DNA of 64,000 nt from Escallonia rubra. Its lineage: Eukaryota; Streptophyta; Magnoliopsida; Escalloniales; Escalloniaceae. The DNA lies in contig JAVXUO010002149.1 in NCBI GenBank assembly GCA_033065855.1, forward strand, positions 26,153-90,152, in the 5' to 3' direction. Positions 46,589-59,224 of this stretch are shown piece after piece; the first letter of the stretch is position 1, and every line of letters starts with the position of its first letter. The position numbers and the translations under genes are program-made. The notes under the pieces are model-generated. The model worked only from the letters and a program-made list of their open reading frames with translations. It ran no database searches and was not told the DNA's origin.

Positions 46589-46890
46589 GACTTGAATTCG
46601 GGTATCCCTCCTAGTAATGTATTGCAAGTGATCGGGGTCTTACATTGTTTCTCTGTTGCGTCAATGAGGTCAAGTAGACCGTCATTTGCTTAATCATCTT
46701 CCTCGGGGGTGGATCCTCTGGGCTGCTTGGCCTAGTTCCTCCGTGATATCTTACCGTTTAAGCTGTAAAAGGCCTGAAGGCTGCGAGAACTTGCCCTTCA
46801 CGTTGGAGTTTCCTCGCAACTTTGTTCTTCTCAATTATGATACAATGTCTATTTTTTATGAGAACGACTAAGAAAAGTAGTTGCATTTTT
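45864..46890. repeat. Segmental duplication, copy 1 (partner at 62977-64000)
   Basis: The block from TGATGAGGTACTCTATTGAG through exon 2 and at least 400 bp downstream recurs 17,113 bp to the right with only scattered base changes. In the 143 codons from 46157, about six amino acids differ. Confidence 0.95.
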
Positions 46891-47788
46891 CGATTTTGAC
46901 ATCTAAATGTCTGTATCAGCAAGCCATTAAGCGGCAATTAAGGATACTGGTAGAGGCTTATATATATCATGTTGTTTTATGGTAATTAAGCATAAATTAG
47001 TTGAACTCGTGCAGTATGCACAAGAAGGGAGGTAGTTTGTTACGAAGTGTAGGAAGAGAGGTCATGATTTCTATTGCCTGAAGCCAAAGAAAAAATACAT
47101 TTGCCCAACATTATTGGTTCTTGGTATCATATGTCATTTTTGTTGTACATGATTTCTGTTTGACGAATCTTTCTTTGTAACATCTTGATGATTTATTTCA
47201 AACATGCAAATTCAATTCAAAGCGGGCTTACTCTGCAAAGTAACTTTCGCAGTATAGAAAGGATTTTAGACGACATGCATGTGAAACTATAAATTTTAGA
47301 AGTTCACCGCTTAATGAGTTTGTTTAGACAGTTGTGAGAGCTGTTCGTTTCAAAGAAAATGAATTTCAATGATTGTTGTAGTTCTAGCCTTGATTCATTG
47401 GCCGAATTACGTTTGAGAATCCATGAAGAAAGATGATGATCGAAGTGTTCTGGGGGGCATTATATGATTTTCAACGATTGCGGAAGATGAAGAGCGCTTC
47501 AAGCAACTAGCAACGAATTTAAGCTTTTCGGCTTGTGCTAACCGGCTGAAAATTTTGAATTCAAGCGACTAAATTTATTGTTGGCTATTGGAGTTTCCGG
47601 TTTGTGTCAGCTATATGGAAGCCATCAAAGTTTGAGATTAACTCTAGGGAAAAGAAGAGATTTTAACAATACTTTGAAGAAAATGCTTAAATAAAATATA
47701 GGCCGAAATCACGGCCGAAAAGATAAGAATAGGGACACGGATTCCTGTTGTAAGCAGGGGTGCTGTGTTAAGAGAGGAATTTCAGCTG

Positions 47789-47822
<34 letters not shown>

Positions 47823-48321
47823 TGTAACCCATGAGTTAAGATGTGATAACGTGGCAAAAGGTGGTGCGTTGAATTTGCGTTGGACGGTTAGGATTAGTCA
47901 CAGCATCCTTGCTGTAACCAATTCGGTTTAAAGGTGAGGGATTGGTTATGGGCTTGAAATCAGCCGACGGGCGCAGGTGGAAGGTTTGTTTAGCCCGTTT
48001 CACAATTGGGTCTAAAGGTGCAAGATGGGCCGATGCAGTAGGCCTGCTTTTATAGGGTCCAAGCCGCAATGATTTCTTTTTGGGTTAAATTTGCTGTTTC
48101 CTTTGAAGGGACAAGACAAAATGCATTAATAAATGGGTCAAATGATGGGTAACTGACCCATTTGACCCATTTATTAATGGGTTAATTAGTTGCACTGTTG
48201 TATGATACAATAGTTTCAAATCGAGATGCAAAAGAAGTAAGTGCAGATGCAAGATTTAAAATGCATACTTTTCCTCGGGCAATATGTACAGAATGGAACC
48301 TTCTGCAACTAGCAAACAAAA
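46891..48321. other. Intergenic DNA with (GA)n tract and a perfect inverted repeat
   Basis: No gene recognised. A (GA)n run lies at about 47793-47819. A perfect 20-bp inverted repeat occupies 48124-48143 and 48160-48179. Confidence 0.6.
48124..48179. repeat. Perfect 20-bp inverted repeat with 16-bp spacer
   Basis: CATTAATAAATGGGTCAAAT at 48124-48143 is exactly complementary to 48160-48179. The spacer contains GGGT and ACCC, which can extend the stem. No T-tract follows, so it does not look like a terminator. It may be the core of a tiny MITE. Confidence 0.9.
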
Positions 48322-48693
48322 CTAACAAAAGACCCGGGACAACGGGGGAGAATCTGCTCGTAAAGGCCAACCTGTCATCTGTGATAGAAAATCAGAGTGA
48401 GGCACTAAGAAGATAATATGTAGAAAGGACAAATAATGTAACCAATTAAGCCCAAAGAGGATAGCTTCCAATGGAGCGAGAGCAATGTCATTAACTGAGA
48501 AGCTATCAACACAGGCACAAATTGACTTCCGACAAGAATTAAGCACCACCATTCCAATACTGACTTCAGAAACCCCACTAGCTTGAAGCATGGAAACCGC
48601 ACAAAACACCGGAGATGAAGATATTGGACGAACAGTCACAGTGAATGGGCAGATGAAGAGGGTACAGAGGCAGAAAGAAGTGCACAAACCCAA
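48322..48693 (-). pseudogene. RNase H-like (RVT_3) fragment, probably LINE-derived
   Basis: The minus-strand frame reads VSEVSIGMVVLNSCRKSICA followed by CVDSFSVNDIALAPLEAILFGLNW. This has the layout of the plant RVT_3 RNase H domain found at the end of LINE ORF2 and in related host proteins (G-x-G-x-V strand, then an A-E-A-x-A-like helix). The first catalytic Asp strand is not clear and the frame degenerates after about 60 residues. It is a short remnant. Confidence 0.45.
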
Positions 48694-49235
48694 GTGAGTT
48701 ACCGGTGCAACCTTTCTGGGCGGAGCCGCATTTCAGTGCGTATAAATTGGGTCATACCGTCTCTACATGCCTTTTTGCGCCCTTGGTCTCTTATAACTGT
48801 TTGCCGACCAAGTGAGTTACCGGTGCAACCTTAAAGGGCATACATGGACTTACTCCTTTTTTCCTAATGATGAAAATTTCGGACATTTTAATACGTTGAG
48901 ATATAAACAAAGACTAGCGCACGTACTTGGAAGAAATTTAGGGGACTTTTTTCTAATCTTGAAAAGATTTCGAATAAGATTTCTTCCAAGGACACAAGTT
49001 CGATGACAAAATGGTGTGATTGTGATTACTTCAATGCGTGCGGTAACGAGTGCATGATATCTTAATCGGAATTAAGCACATAAATCCTGTTAGAAAATGG
49101 CATGGATACGATGAGGACAATGTGTAATGCACTCGACAATCTGTTCGGATCACGATCATCAGGAATCACATCGTTTATCTCTCAAACATCAACTTAACGA
49201 AATCTGCTCCACCTCCCTCGAATAAGCGGTAACGA

Positions 49236-52200
49236 TCAAAGGACCACTAGTTCAGCTCCTCGTGGTACGCTGGCTTTGAGCTGCAAGGCACACTCCCTTG
49301 CTGCTTTTGTCCCCTTGAATTCTATAAACTCCAATGGGGTTCCGATAGTCCATGGGAAAGCAGGATTGAGTACGATTCTCTCAAGCTTGCCAGCATGTTC
49401 AAGCAAATACATGACAAGCTCGACATCAATCGTGCGCCCAACAAACCCAACCACTTCCACCACCTGGAGGCATGGATGGGGGCATCCGATAGCCTTCTCT
49501 AGTTCTCGTTCAAATTCATGGTCACTCCACGATAGCTGCAAAACAGAAACATCACAAAATCAATTATGCAGACAGTAAAACTCGTATCCTTTATGACGGA
49601 CAAGATTGAAGAGTGGAACATATCGTTCATGCAACGGTTAATTTACAAAAACCCCACTTTAAGAGAAGTACACTTGCTGCCACCAAGATTTGGGTATCGC
49701 GTTGACACCCCTTACCGTGACATGTCAAGAAATTACTAATCTACCCCCTAAAAACTTAGTAAAACGTTGCAAATTATTCCCAATGAGCTTTTTTTTTGGG
49801 TTTCTTCATTTTTCTTGACTTTTTCCAAATGGAGAATCCTCATAGGGAGGACTGATACCCAAATCGAAATGTGAAGGGGTCAGACTAATTACAATGTCAA
49901 CGTGATCCATTGAGTATTACTCCTTGATCTAGGGGCTATGAATGTAATTTACACTTGAGACTCTAAAACTTGAAAGAAAATCCTCTTTAGAACCATCCTA
50001 ATCTCTCATGGATCTTGGCTTACTGAAGGAAGAGGCTTCTCTTTTTAACCTTTCACCTTCGTTTTCCTCGTGAATGACTCGGGTATTAGTGATTTTCAGA
50101 GGATGATATATTCGTGGAAATCAAGCAAAAGATTATTCTAAAAACTGATTTTCTTACTTACCATCTGTGACAGAAGGCCTCACGCAAATGTAGTTATTTT
50201 CCATGCATGAAAGAGATATGGAAGAGGCTATTTCAATCCCTATCACGCTAATCCACCCCCTCATCAATATCACTAGTGCCTCTTGGATTCTACCCTTACA
50301 AATACACAAAAAGTCGGCAAAGTCCAACACAATAATGAAAGTCGTCGAATAGGAAAAATAATATCTTACGTAAGGCATTATGCGGGTTCAGTTTCAGTAT
50401 GTTTGAGAGAAAAAGTTTGCTTTTGTGATTAGTTTATAATATCTTTTAGGGATTCTGGTTTAGGACAGTATTGTCTTGTTATTAGGTTCCTTCAAAGCTA
50501 GATGTTATCAGGATAATTTGGTTCCTTGGAAGTTCCTTAATGCCGAAGTACTCTTATAAGATGCTTATTTTGGTAAGTTGCAAGGTTCCTTCATTATCAA
50601 GGTTTAGGGGTATTTTGGTTCCTCGGTATATAGGCTTGAAATATCTCTCTGATATGAGTGGACATTTTATATTTTGATTCAGACTTTTGTCTAAACACTC
50701 GTGAATGTTTTAGGTTTTATCCCCCTCCAAATAAAGCAATAGGCTTGAGCGAGTTGACGCAGTCCTCATTTGGAGGTATGATTCACTACACCTCCCTCGA
50801 TTGGAATATTTTCTTGGGATTTTCCCTTCACAAGAGAAATATTCAAATCGAAACTTAATGCAATGACATTCAACGCCAATGAGGCCTGGTGAAAACAAAC
50901 TTTTCCCACGATTTTCATTTCCGTCCATATTTGTGATTAATACGGTTTCCAATTATAGCGTCAAGTAAAAGAGTCACAGGAAGTACTGTTCACACTACTG
51001 TTTTGCAGTACTGTTTGTGGCAGTATAGCGTGTTCGCCTGTTCTTGTTCAAGCTAATGTAGCAATCACTAAAGCAGGTATTTGTTGGTACTAGTTTATAC
51101 TCCCTCAGTCCCAAAAATATTGCTCAGTTTTCCTCTTTTGGCTGTCCTAAAATTATTGCTCTGTTCCCATAAAAGGAATGTTTTTGGTGTTGTTTTTCCA
51201 ATTAAGCTCTTGTCTATTGTTTTTACTTTCCCTCTCTCTCCATCCACTTTTCTCTCTCCACTCATTAACTCTCTCTTCTTTCGCAAACCCAGCACCACCA
51301 TCATTGACCACCACCTCTCTTCCTTCAACCAGTAGCCAAATCTCCTTACAAGTTACAACGACCACCATCATCTCCCATTAACCACTGCCGCTTTCCGCCA
51401 ACGCCACCTCCAACCACCATCACTGCTGGTGTCTCCAACCGACCACCAACATTGAACCATCATCGCGAGACTCCAGTAACCACCACTGCCGCTGCCTAAC
51501 TCAAAATCAAGATGCGATCTCATCAGAAACTTCTTCCAGATCTTGCTTTTTTCTATTGATTTTGTCACCAGATCTATTACACTCTCGTGGTAATACCCCA
51601 AGGTTATTTGGGTGATAATGGTGACGTCTGAGAATGTTGGTGTGGAGGCGGTAATCGAACTGCCTCGCCGTGGCGTTTGAGGAATGAGGCGAAAACGGGT
51701 TTGAAGCGTTCGATAATGCGCCCAATAAGGTGTTTGAGGGGTGAGACTAGGCATTTGAGGCGTTCGATAATGTGACGACTAGGCATTCGAGGCCTGAGGC
51801 ATGAGGCAATGCGGCTGAAGAAGCTGCGTTCATTTTGCTTCTATGATGGTTTTTCTTCTTTGTTTTTCATTATTAGAGCGTCGTGTCAACAGATGGTGGC
51901 GAGTAATCCATGACATGGTGGTTTCTTGTGCAATGGTGATTGTACTGGTTAAGGAGAAGGAAATTGGAAGACCAGTTTTGTCAAAAAAGAAAAAGAACTT
52001 GGTTAATTGATGGTGACCAAGTTCAGAATTTTATAACGTCTCCTAATTTTGGGTTTGGAGGGAGGGAGGGAGGCCGGCCGAGCATTTTTCAAATAAAAGT
52101 GCAAAGACATCTACGGGTAGAAAGGGAAACATAAACCATTTGACCGAGTTTCTTAATAAGGGTGCTAGTCAAACTTGATCAATATTTGTGGGGCGGAGGG

Positions 52201-55200
52201 AGTGCTTTATTAGGAATGGTTCAGATTGGGGTTGATATAACCGCTAAGTTTTACTGTCTTTACGGTTTCAGTCTTCTCTTGTTACAAATGCAATTTATGC
52301 AGCATTGACCTTTTGATAATTAGAATACCCAGGCTTGCATTCTTAGCACCCTTTATTTACGCTTGATTTGAACCTACGAAGGATCTCTCCATATTGTGCT
52401 TCTACCTACGTTAGGAAGAGTATTAGAACTGGTTGGGATGACAGAATAATTGATTCATCAAGTTCTGGTAGTCGAATTAGATGTTTGCTAGATTATTGGT
52501 GCCATAAAACTCCTCTCAAACCGGATTCATTAGATTCCCTAATAGCGCTGTCTTCCAACTCACAGAATTGTGTTTCGTTACGCCCTTTTTCCAGAAGGAA
52601 CTTTCGAGATTGGAACTAGATCTTGTAACACAATTCTTTAGTTTACTTGAGACAGCTAAACCTCAATTCGACTCACGGAACATTTGGAAAAGGAAACTCT
52701 CTACTATAGGTTACCACTAATCGATCCCATTGGGTCAAGTACACGTGTTTTCCATGCAGGAAGCTCTCTTCTAAAGGTTACTCAAAACGATTCACATTCA
52801 ACGGGTAAAGTAGCCGTTTCTCCATGGAAGGATGTTTGTGTGAAAAAAGCGTCCCCTGAGGTGGGCTTCTTTGGTTGGTTTGATACTTCTGAAGAAATTC
52901 TGACTTGTATTAATTTAAACATTTAAAAAAGTGATAAATTTCACATATCTTCCACGTTCCTATAGCAGAGAGACTGATAATCATGATAAATAGTGTAAGG
53001 GCCAAGTATGTGTTTATTTTTTGGAATCTTAGGGTACTATAACTTGAAATAGAACGCGACGTCATTTACATGGCTGACATGGGGGGATTGCAGTGGGTCA
53101 GATAGGACTGGGGAGGGGGAAGTCGATTGTATTTCCTAAAGCAGTGTCTAAAGGCATCAGAGGCTGAAGGCAACAAGCTTGGAGGATGAGTTTTGATGGA
53201 AGTTTAGGGTGAAAGATCAGATCTGAGGGATGACTATGAATATGATGCTGCAACAGTCTGATCTGATAAAGGCAGTCACAATGGATCAAGCTGAAGGACG
53301 AGTGAGCAATGGCAAGTGGTTAACATGTGAGTAAGGTAAAAATTAACTTACTGGATACCTCGTCATGAAAAAGTAATTACAGTCGGTTTGGGAACGGCGA
53401 TGATACGTTTTTTACCATATATGCATGAGCTTGAATTCACTTCACGAGTGTTCCTACTAGATCCCCAGTTATTTCTATACATAGATCGCAGTAGCTTGCT
53501 TTTGATTTTCTAAATTTGGTTTGCACAAGCTAGTAATTATTCCATTGAAGTCTTGTTTAGCCAAAGCCATCATCCTGAATCTGCTTGGAAACTCGAATCA
53601 TATCACTGAACCACGTCACATCGACATTGAAAAGCCTTGCTCGAAAATCCAGTCAAACTGACACTGTCTCTCAATCAATCCTGGGTCGTTGGTTTAATTG
53701 TCGCCTAGTTCATTGGTCTGCCATTAACTACTACGCATACCCCTCCCTCTCTCACATGGACATCTGTGTAGTTCAATGCTACAATTCTTTGATCATAGCT
53801 TAATACCACAAGCCCCAGATTCCAGGCAAATGACGTACATGACACGATGGCAACACGCATTGTATTACATTTAGCGCTCTGGGAAGACATAATTTCAGTA
53901 TTGACCTTCTTATTCTTCCATCTTCTGAGCTGCGTGATGATCACACAATGCATGGGCCTTAACACATTAATGCGGCCCTCTAAACAACACCCTCTAATGC
54001 ATGGGCCTTAACACATTAATGCGGCCCTCTAAACAACACCCTCTATACTAAAATGCAAGCTACCTAAGATTATAACAGCTAATCTCGTTATAAATACAAC
54101 TAGAAAGACTCACTGAAGAACGTATGACTATACAAAGGAGGCACCGGAACACGTTCAGTCCTCAATAAAAGAAGAGTAAAGAGGACAGTAGAACAAATAA
54201 GATGTATTATGAAGCGTTGCCTCTATTGTCATAGAGATTAAAACAGGTGGTTGAAGTAAAAAGGTGAATGCATGACAAGATTGAAAGGCTGGTATCCTCA
54301 AACAGATTCGAGGGAAGGCCAAATAAAGAAATTGTTAAATAGAACTGAATATGCCATAAATCAGAAGAGTACCTCCAAAGTAAATTTCTGCAGGGATGGA
54401 GATGCCTCTATGAGAGATGTCAAACCAAGAAGGCTGACGCTATCATTCGTGTCAACTTTCCATGTCAAGTTCCTAAGTTTGTGTAACTTGGGGAATCGAA
54501 AGAAAGTATATGCTTCCCTGAAAAAATATGAAGGTGAGAGGCATTGAGAGAGGCAGCATTAGCAACAGGAATTAACGGAACTGAAACACAAAACATACGA
54601 GTCACCCATGCTGAAGACGAAGTCCAACGTAAGGGTCTCTAGCTGTAAAAGGTAGCTTGAAACTGGGTTAACAACAGAGCTTATAGGTGCACCAAGTGTC
54701 CAGCCGATGAAGGTATCAACAAGCTTGGGAGCATACTTAATATGCAATCCTGCTCTGTAGTTGGAAAAAACAAGTGATACCAGATCAGGGGCACAAATCT
54801 CGACTTTCTCTACGCGAAAACATTGATATATCTCCAAGTGCTTCAACGAGCCAGTGACTTTCAGATCCACGAGAAGTTCTGAGCCTTGCACGCATAGTTG
54901 TTCCAGAACGGGGCAGTGAGAAAGAAAATGCTCAATAAGCTCCCCGGTTATGTTTACAATCCTAAAGCAGAGGGACCTAAGGTACTTGATGTTGGATAAG
55001 CCCAAAGGGGTTTTGATTCGGTCAAAAAACTTGTCAGAGAAAGTGTAGCGCTTGGAAGCCCGATGACCTCCTAGAAACGATTGGAGGACCAGCTCCAGTT
55101 TCTTAGTTTTCTTCCCAATAGCGAAGTCAACCCATTTGTCAAGATGCTGTGAAAACTCTATGTCCAAATCGTAACGAACTACAAAGCCATCGATTGTTGG

Positions 55201-55512
55201 ACCCTTGTGGGAGTTGCAAACTTGGTTCACCCAACTTATGTAATTAGACCTTAAACCCTCAAGTAGCTTTGGATTCTCCTGGACACCTCCCCACTCCTCC
55301 TCGGGACGATCGAAAGTCAATATACCGGTGAAATACTCCCACAGATGCTGCCATCTGTGGGAAACGAGACTAGTTACTGCCGCATCCCTCATCGTCAGAA
55401 AGGACAAGATGGAAGCAAGCACTTCATCTGGCAACTGGCTAATCCCGTCACCGCCAGTAGTCGTGCACTTGAACCGAAAAGGGGGGAATAAAACGCATAA
55501 GAAGACAGACAT
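49236..55512 (-). CDS. F-box/LRR/FBD protein, three exons
   Basis: Predicted substrate-receptor subunit of an SCF ubiquitin ligase. Exon 1 (55512-54599) holds the F-box near residues 26-65 (QLPDEVLASILSFLTMRDAA, then SHRWQHLWEYF) and LRR-like strands (YLRSLCFRIV, CPVLEQLCVQG, LKHLEIYQC). Intron 54598-54518 (GTATGT...CAG) leads to exon 2 (54517-54373: FPKLHKLRNLTWKVD, LIEASPSLQKFTLE). A 4.84 kb intron (GTACTC...TTTTGCAG) leads to exon 3 (49535-49236), the FBD domain (HPCLQVVEVVGFVGRTIDVE, LLEHAGKLERIVLNP), ending TGA. The exons sum to 453 codons in one frame without a stop, so the gene looks intact. The start at 55512 is the first in-frame ATG. An upstream exon (about 55640-55577, DEEEGADLFSSQSPE then GTGAGC) may exist, but its phase does not fit the acceptor I see, so the N-terminus is uncertain. 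Confidence 0.85.
51100..52202. mobile_element. Nonautonomous Tc1/mariner-like (Stowaway-type) element
   Basis: The left end CTCCCTCAGTCCCAAAAATA follows TA, and the right end read inward is CTCCCTCCGCCCCACAAATA. The CTCCCTCCGTCCC pattern is the known terminal motif of plant Stowaway/mariner elements. The right flank is TG where a TA duplication is expected. The 1.1 kb interior has a CT-rich segment but no transposase that I recognise. It lies in the long F-box gene intron. Confidence 0.6.
52340..52930 (+). other. Unidentified coding-like segment in the F-box intron
   Basis: Two nearby + frames have protein-like composition: 52368-52619 (RRISPYCASTYVRKSIRTGW, DYWCHKTPLKPDSLDSL) and 52684-52926 (PLIDPIGSSTRVFHAGSSLL, GKVAVSPWKDVCVKKASPEV). 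Shifts between frames suggest one decayed gene. I considered organelle DNA and transposon proteins but recognise no family, so no function is proposed. Confidence 0.3.
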
Positions 55513-55679
55513 GAGACAACATTAACAAACCTCAACAAGATGGAAAACTTAGGCTAGGTGAAGAATTAAGCTCACCTTCTGGACTTTGTGAGCTAAAGAG
55601 GTCTGCACCTTCCTCTTCATCAGATACTTGGCTCTCAAGCTGATTAAATAAGTTAAGTTCACAATCTGCAGCAAGAAAA

Positions 55680-56060
55680 TAACTTAAGGAAACAAACATA
55701 GCTCCAAAACAATGAAATCTAAAAAGAACGAAGAAGAAGAAGACTGCAAACAATTTCAAACATTAAAAATCTGATCTTTAAAACCACAGACACCTTCTTT
55801 CTACGGACGAACGATAGAAACAAACATAGCTCCAAAACAATCAAATCTACTAAGAAGAACGAAGAAGAAGAAGACTGCAAGCAAATTCATCCATCAAAAA
55901 TTTTAACTTTGTGACCAAAGACACCTTCTTTCTACCGGAAGATCGACAGAAACAAACATAGCTTCAAATCAATCAAACCTACTAAAAAGAACGAAGAAGA
56001 AGAAGACTGTAAACAAATTCATACATCAGAATGTAATCTTTGAGACCAAAGACACCTTTC
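55680..56060. repeat. ~130 bp tandem repeat, about three copies, upstream of the F-box gene
   Basis: Units start near 55690, 55805 and 55935. They share AGAAACAAACATAGCT, AGAACGAAGAAGAAGAAGAC, AAATTCATACATCA and AGACACCTTCTTTC. They lie in the presumed 5' region of the F-box gene, and the same sequence reappears at 58010-58130 and 61070-61190 in the duplicated units. A shorter direct repeat (GACTGGGACTGGGGTTTTGT, twice) follows at about 56130-56215. Confidence 0.85.
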
Positions 56061-56219
56061 CACCGGACTTCGACAGAGGCGAATGGAACTATAAATTAAT
56101 AATTACACAACCGAATGCAATTCTATACGGACTGGGACTGGGGTTTTGTTTCCAGAAAAATAATTTCACAACCGATTGCAATTCTATACGGACTGGGACT
56201 GGGGTTTTGTTTCCAGATG

Positions 56220-56392
56220 GTAGAGTGACATCATTGACGTAATGGATGGGAGAAATTAGATGGTAGTAATTTCTTTTTCTTTTCCTGATAAATTGTACAC
56301 CTACATTTTTTTTTATGTTTTAATTTAATACGATCTTAATTTTTAAATATATATTAATACACATTGAATTTATGTTTTAATACGTTCTTTAT

Positions 56393-56424
<32 letters not shown>

Positions 56425-57031
56425 ATATATTTGTTATCTTCCCAATTTCCATCTACGTCGATTTTCATGGTAATCCAAAAAATATCTCTAATAACATCAC
56501 ATTAGCAATTCAAGCTAACCCAATAATCAACACCACCATCGCTCAGCATCAAGGCTCCCATCCTACGATCGGTCACTATTAACACTATCTCATTTCTTTT
56601 ACCTCATCACAACTTTTTACAAATTCACACAAATGCCCACGCCCATACATGCACAAACTAGCGCGTAGACACACATCAAAGTTATCTGGTGTGGTGGTTG
56701 TGAATTTGGTTGGTGGGAAGATTGGTTGATGGTGGGTTTGATTAGTGGCGATGGAGGATCAGTGGTGAAGCACTGGGTTCACTAATAATTGTAGACTTGT
56801 GGTGGCTAGATTGATTGGTGTGTGTGTGTGTGTGGGGGGGGGGGGGGGGTGCGGAGATTGATCGATGGTGGAAATCTACGCCGGTGGGACTCGGGTTGTG
56901 GTTTTTGTTGCTAGTGATCATGATGTGACCGAGTAATCGGTGGAGAATGATGGGGATGTTTGTGGGGGCATATTTTGATGTGGGGTAATGGGTATGTGGC
57001 AGTGGATTTGTGGTGGCGATGATGGTGGGTC
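56220..57031. other. Intergenic DNA with (TA)n and (GT)n/G-run
   Basis: A long TA microsatellite at 56394-56432 and a GT run followed by poly-G at about 56818-56850. No gene seen. Confidence 0.7.
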
Positions 57032-57444
57032 TGTGGTGGTGTTTATGGGAAATGCTGTGGTTTATGGTACTAGGATGGAAATTTTTGAATATTCGTTCCC
57101 TGTTATTAAAGATGTTAGTATAATTCTTTAAGGGGGTAGCGAGAGTATTAATTAAGAAATAATCTCAGGGTACTAAGGGTAAGTTACCCTAATTCTCTTA
57201 CCCTCCAATGTCTGGAAATCTCTCCATCTCGTCAGACCTCATTCGTCCGTTACACTATGTGTCATATTTATTTTCGTTAGGCTCAAGATTTTTTGATTCT
57301 GAACAGTACCAGATACTAACCGAAGTACCCTTGATCAGAAAATCAGATGAATATGTATCCAAAACCTTGTTTCGGTTATCTTTTCTAGATGCAGCCATGT
57401 GCAGAGTTTGATTAAAACAGGTTAGACAAGGTTATTCTTCCCAA

Positions 57445-57965
57445 TAGCGAAGTCAACCCATTTTGTCAAGATGCTTCGAAAACTCTATGTCCAAATCGTA
57501 ACGAACTACAAACCCATCAATCGTTGGACCCTTGTGGGAGTTGCAAACTTGGTTCACCCAACTTACGTATTTAGACCTTAAGCCTTCAAGTAGCATTGGA
57601 TTCTTGTTGATACCTCCTCACTTTTCCTTGGCACGATCGAAAGTCAAGATACCAGTGAAATACTCCCACAGATTGAGCCATCTGTGGGAAATGAGGCTAG
57701 TTACTGCCGCATCCATCATTGTCAAAAAAGACAGGACGGAAACAAGCATTTCATCTAGCAACTGGCTAATCCGGTCACCGTCAGTAGTCGTTCACTTGAA
57801 CCAAAAACGGGGAAACAAAACAAAAAGGAAGATAACGTCAACAAACCTCGACAAGAAGAAAAACTTAGGCGAGGTGAAGAATTAAGCTTACATGCTGGAT
57901 TTTGCTAGCTAAAGAGGTCTGCATCTTTCTCTTCATCAGATACTTAGCACTCAAGCTTATTAAAT
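57445..57965 (-). pseudogene. Truncated F-box gene copy in unit 1
   Basis: The minus strand matches the first ~110 residues of the F-box gene at 55.5 kb (F-box region to DLDIEF) plus its upstream DEEE-type segment. It stops at about the codon for residue 135 of the parent and lacks all LRR and FBD sequence. In-frame stops interrupt it. Intact F-box/FBD proteins have about 400-450 residues, so this copy is non-functional. Confidence 0.85.
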
Positions 57966-58149
57966 AAGTTAAATTCACAATCTGCAGCAAGAACAAACTT
58001 AGCGATCGAAGAAACAAACATAGCTCCAAAACAATCAAATAAAAAAATGAAAAAGATGAAGACCGTAAACAAATTCATACATTAAAAGCGTAATCTTTGA
58101 GACCAAAGACACCTTTTTTCAACCAGACGATCGACAGAGACAAATGAAA

Positions 58150-58975
58150 AATAAATAAATAATTACATAACTGGGAGGGAGGGATTACTGCTGCGACAGT
58201 CAATTACAATTTTTATTCGGACTGGGACTAGGGTTTTATTGGATTAAATGCACATAAGACCCCATACTTTGGGGTCATTTACATGGAACACCCCATGGTT
58301 TGATTTTTAACTCCCACCACCCCACACTTCCAATTTTGGTGCTCCACGTACCATTCGACGGTCGAATTTCAAATTGTGAGGACGGTTGTTATAATTTTAA
58401 GGTTAAAATGGGCACTTTCACTAAGATGTCCTAGTTGAGAGCCACGTCATACAAATGTTAGAGAGCCAACACAAGTACCTGAACATTGCTCTCTCTCTCT
58501 CTGAAAAATCAAACAATCACAACATTTAATTATGTCTGCGTTTTCATTACATCCTCATTAAATAAATAAATAATTACACAACCTGGAGGGAGGGATTACT
58601 GCTGCAATAGTCGATTGCAATTTTATTCGGATTGGGACTAGGGTTTTATTGGATTAAATGCACATAAGACCCCATACTTTGGGGTCATTTACATGGAACA
58701 CCCCATGGTTTGATTTTTAACTCCCACCACCCCACACTTCTAATTTTGGTGCTCCACGTACCATTCGGCGGTCGAATTTCAAATTGTGAAGACGATTGTT
58801 ATAATTTTTCTAAGATGTCCTAGTTGAAAGCCACATCATCCAAATGTTAGAGTGCCAACACAAGTACCTGAACATTGCGCTCTCATCTCTCTCTCTGTGT
58901 GTGTGTGTGTGTGTGTGAAAAATCAAACAATCACAACATTTAATTATGTCTGCGTTTTCAATACATCCTCATTTG
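58150..58975. repeat. Two ~410 bp direct repeats within unit 1
   Basis: TTTTATTCGG, then GGGACTAGGGTTTTATTGGA, occurs at 58211 and again at 58621. The repeat continues through AAGACCCCATACTTTGGGGT and CGGTCGAATTTCAAATTGTG to a CT microsatellite and AATCAAACAATCACAACATT. A GT run lies at 58897-58917. Confidence 0.9.
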
Positions 58976-59224
58976 TGGAGATCGATCGAAGATTAGAGGA
59001 AGAGATATGACTAACGACATCGAGATGAGGGATGACGTGTTCAATAAAGACGGCTACACACCACACTACAGAAAGTACTTTATCCAAAGCTTTTGACGTT
59101 GGGGTAGATGCACTTTGGACCCCGGCACTAAAGGGCAGAAGTGATATGGCCCCCTCTTCTATAAAAAGTTGCACTAAACCTACAAGGACTCCTTGAAAGT
59201 AAGCACATTAGACGGACCGTGATA

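Larger units (their letters stand above)
49536..54372 (-). other. 4.84 kb F-box gene intron holding insertions
   Basis: This intron contains a mariner-like element (51100-52202), an unidentified coding-like segment (52340-52930) and an exact ~49-bp tandem duplication (about 53949-54046, ATGCATGGGCCTTAACACAT). The remainder is AT-rich and shows no gene. Confidence 0.75.

Noticed and set aside
46686-46871. Possible third exon of the Ser-rich gene (frame with GWILWAAWPSS)
   Set aside because: No acceptor puts the exon 2 donor in phase with this frame without a stop.
48124-48179. Inverted repeat as transcription terminator
   Set aside because: No gene ends here and no T-tract follows; factor-independent terminators are not expected in nuclear DNA.
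58944-59174. 76-codon frame, repeated at 62031-62261
   Set aside because: Its conservation is explained by the recent tandem duplication; no start context or family.
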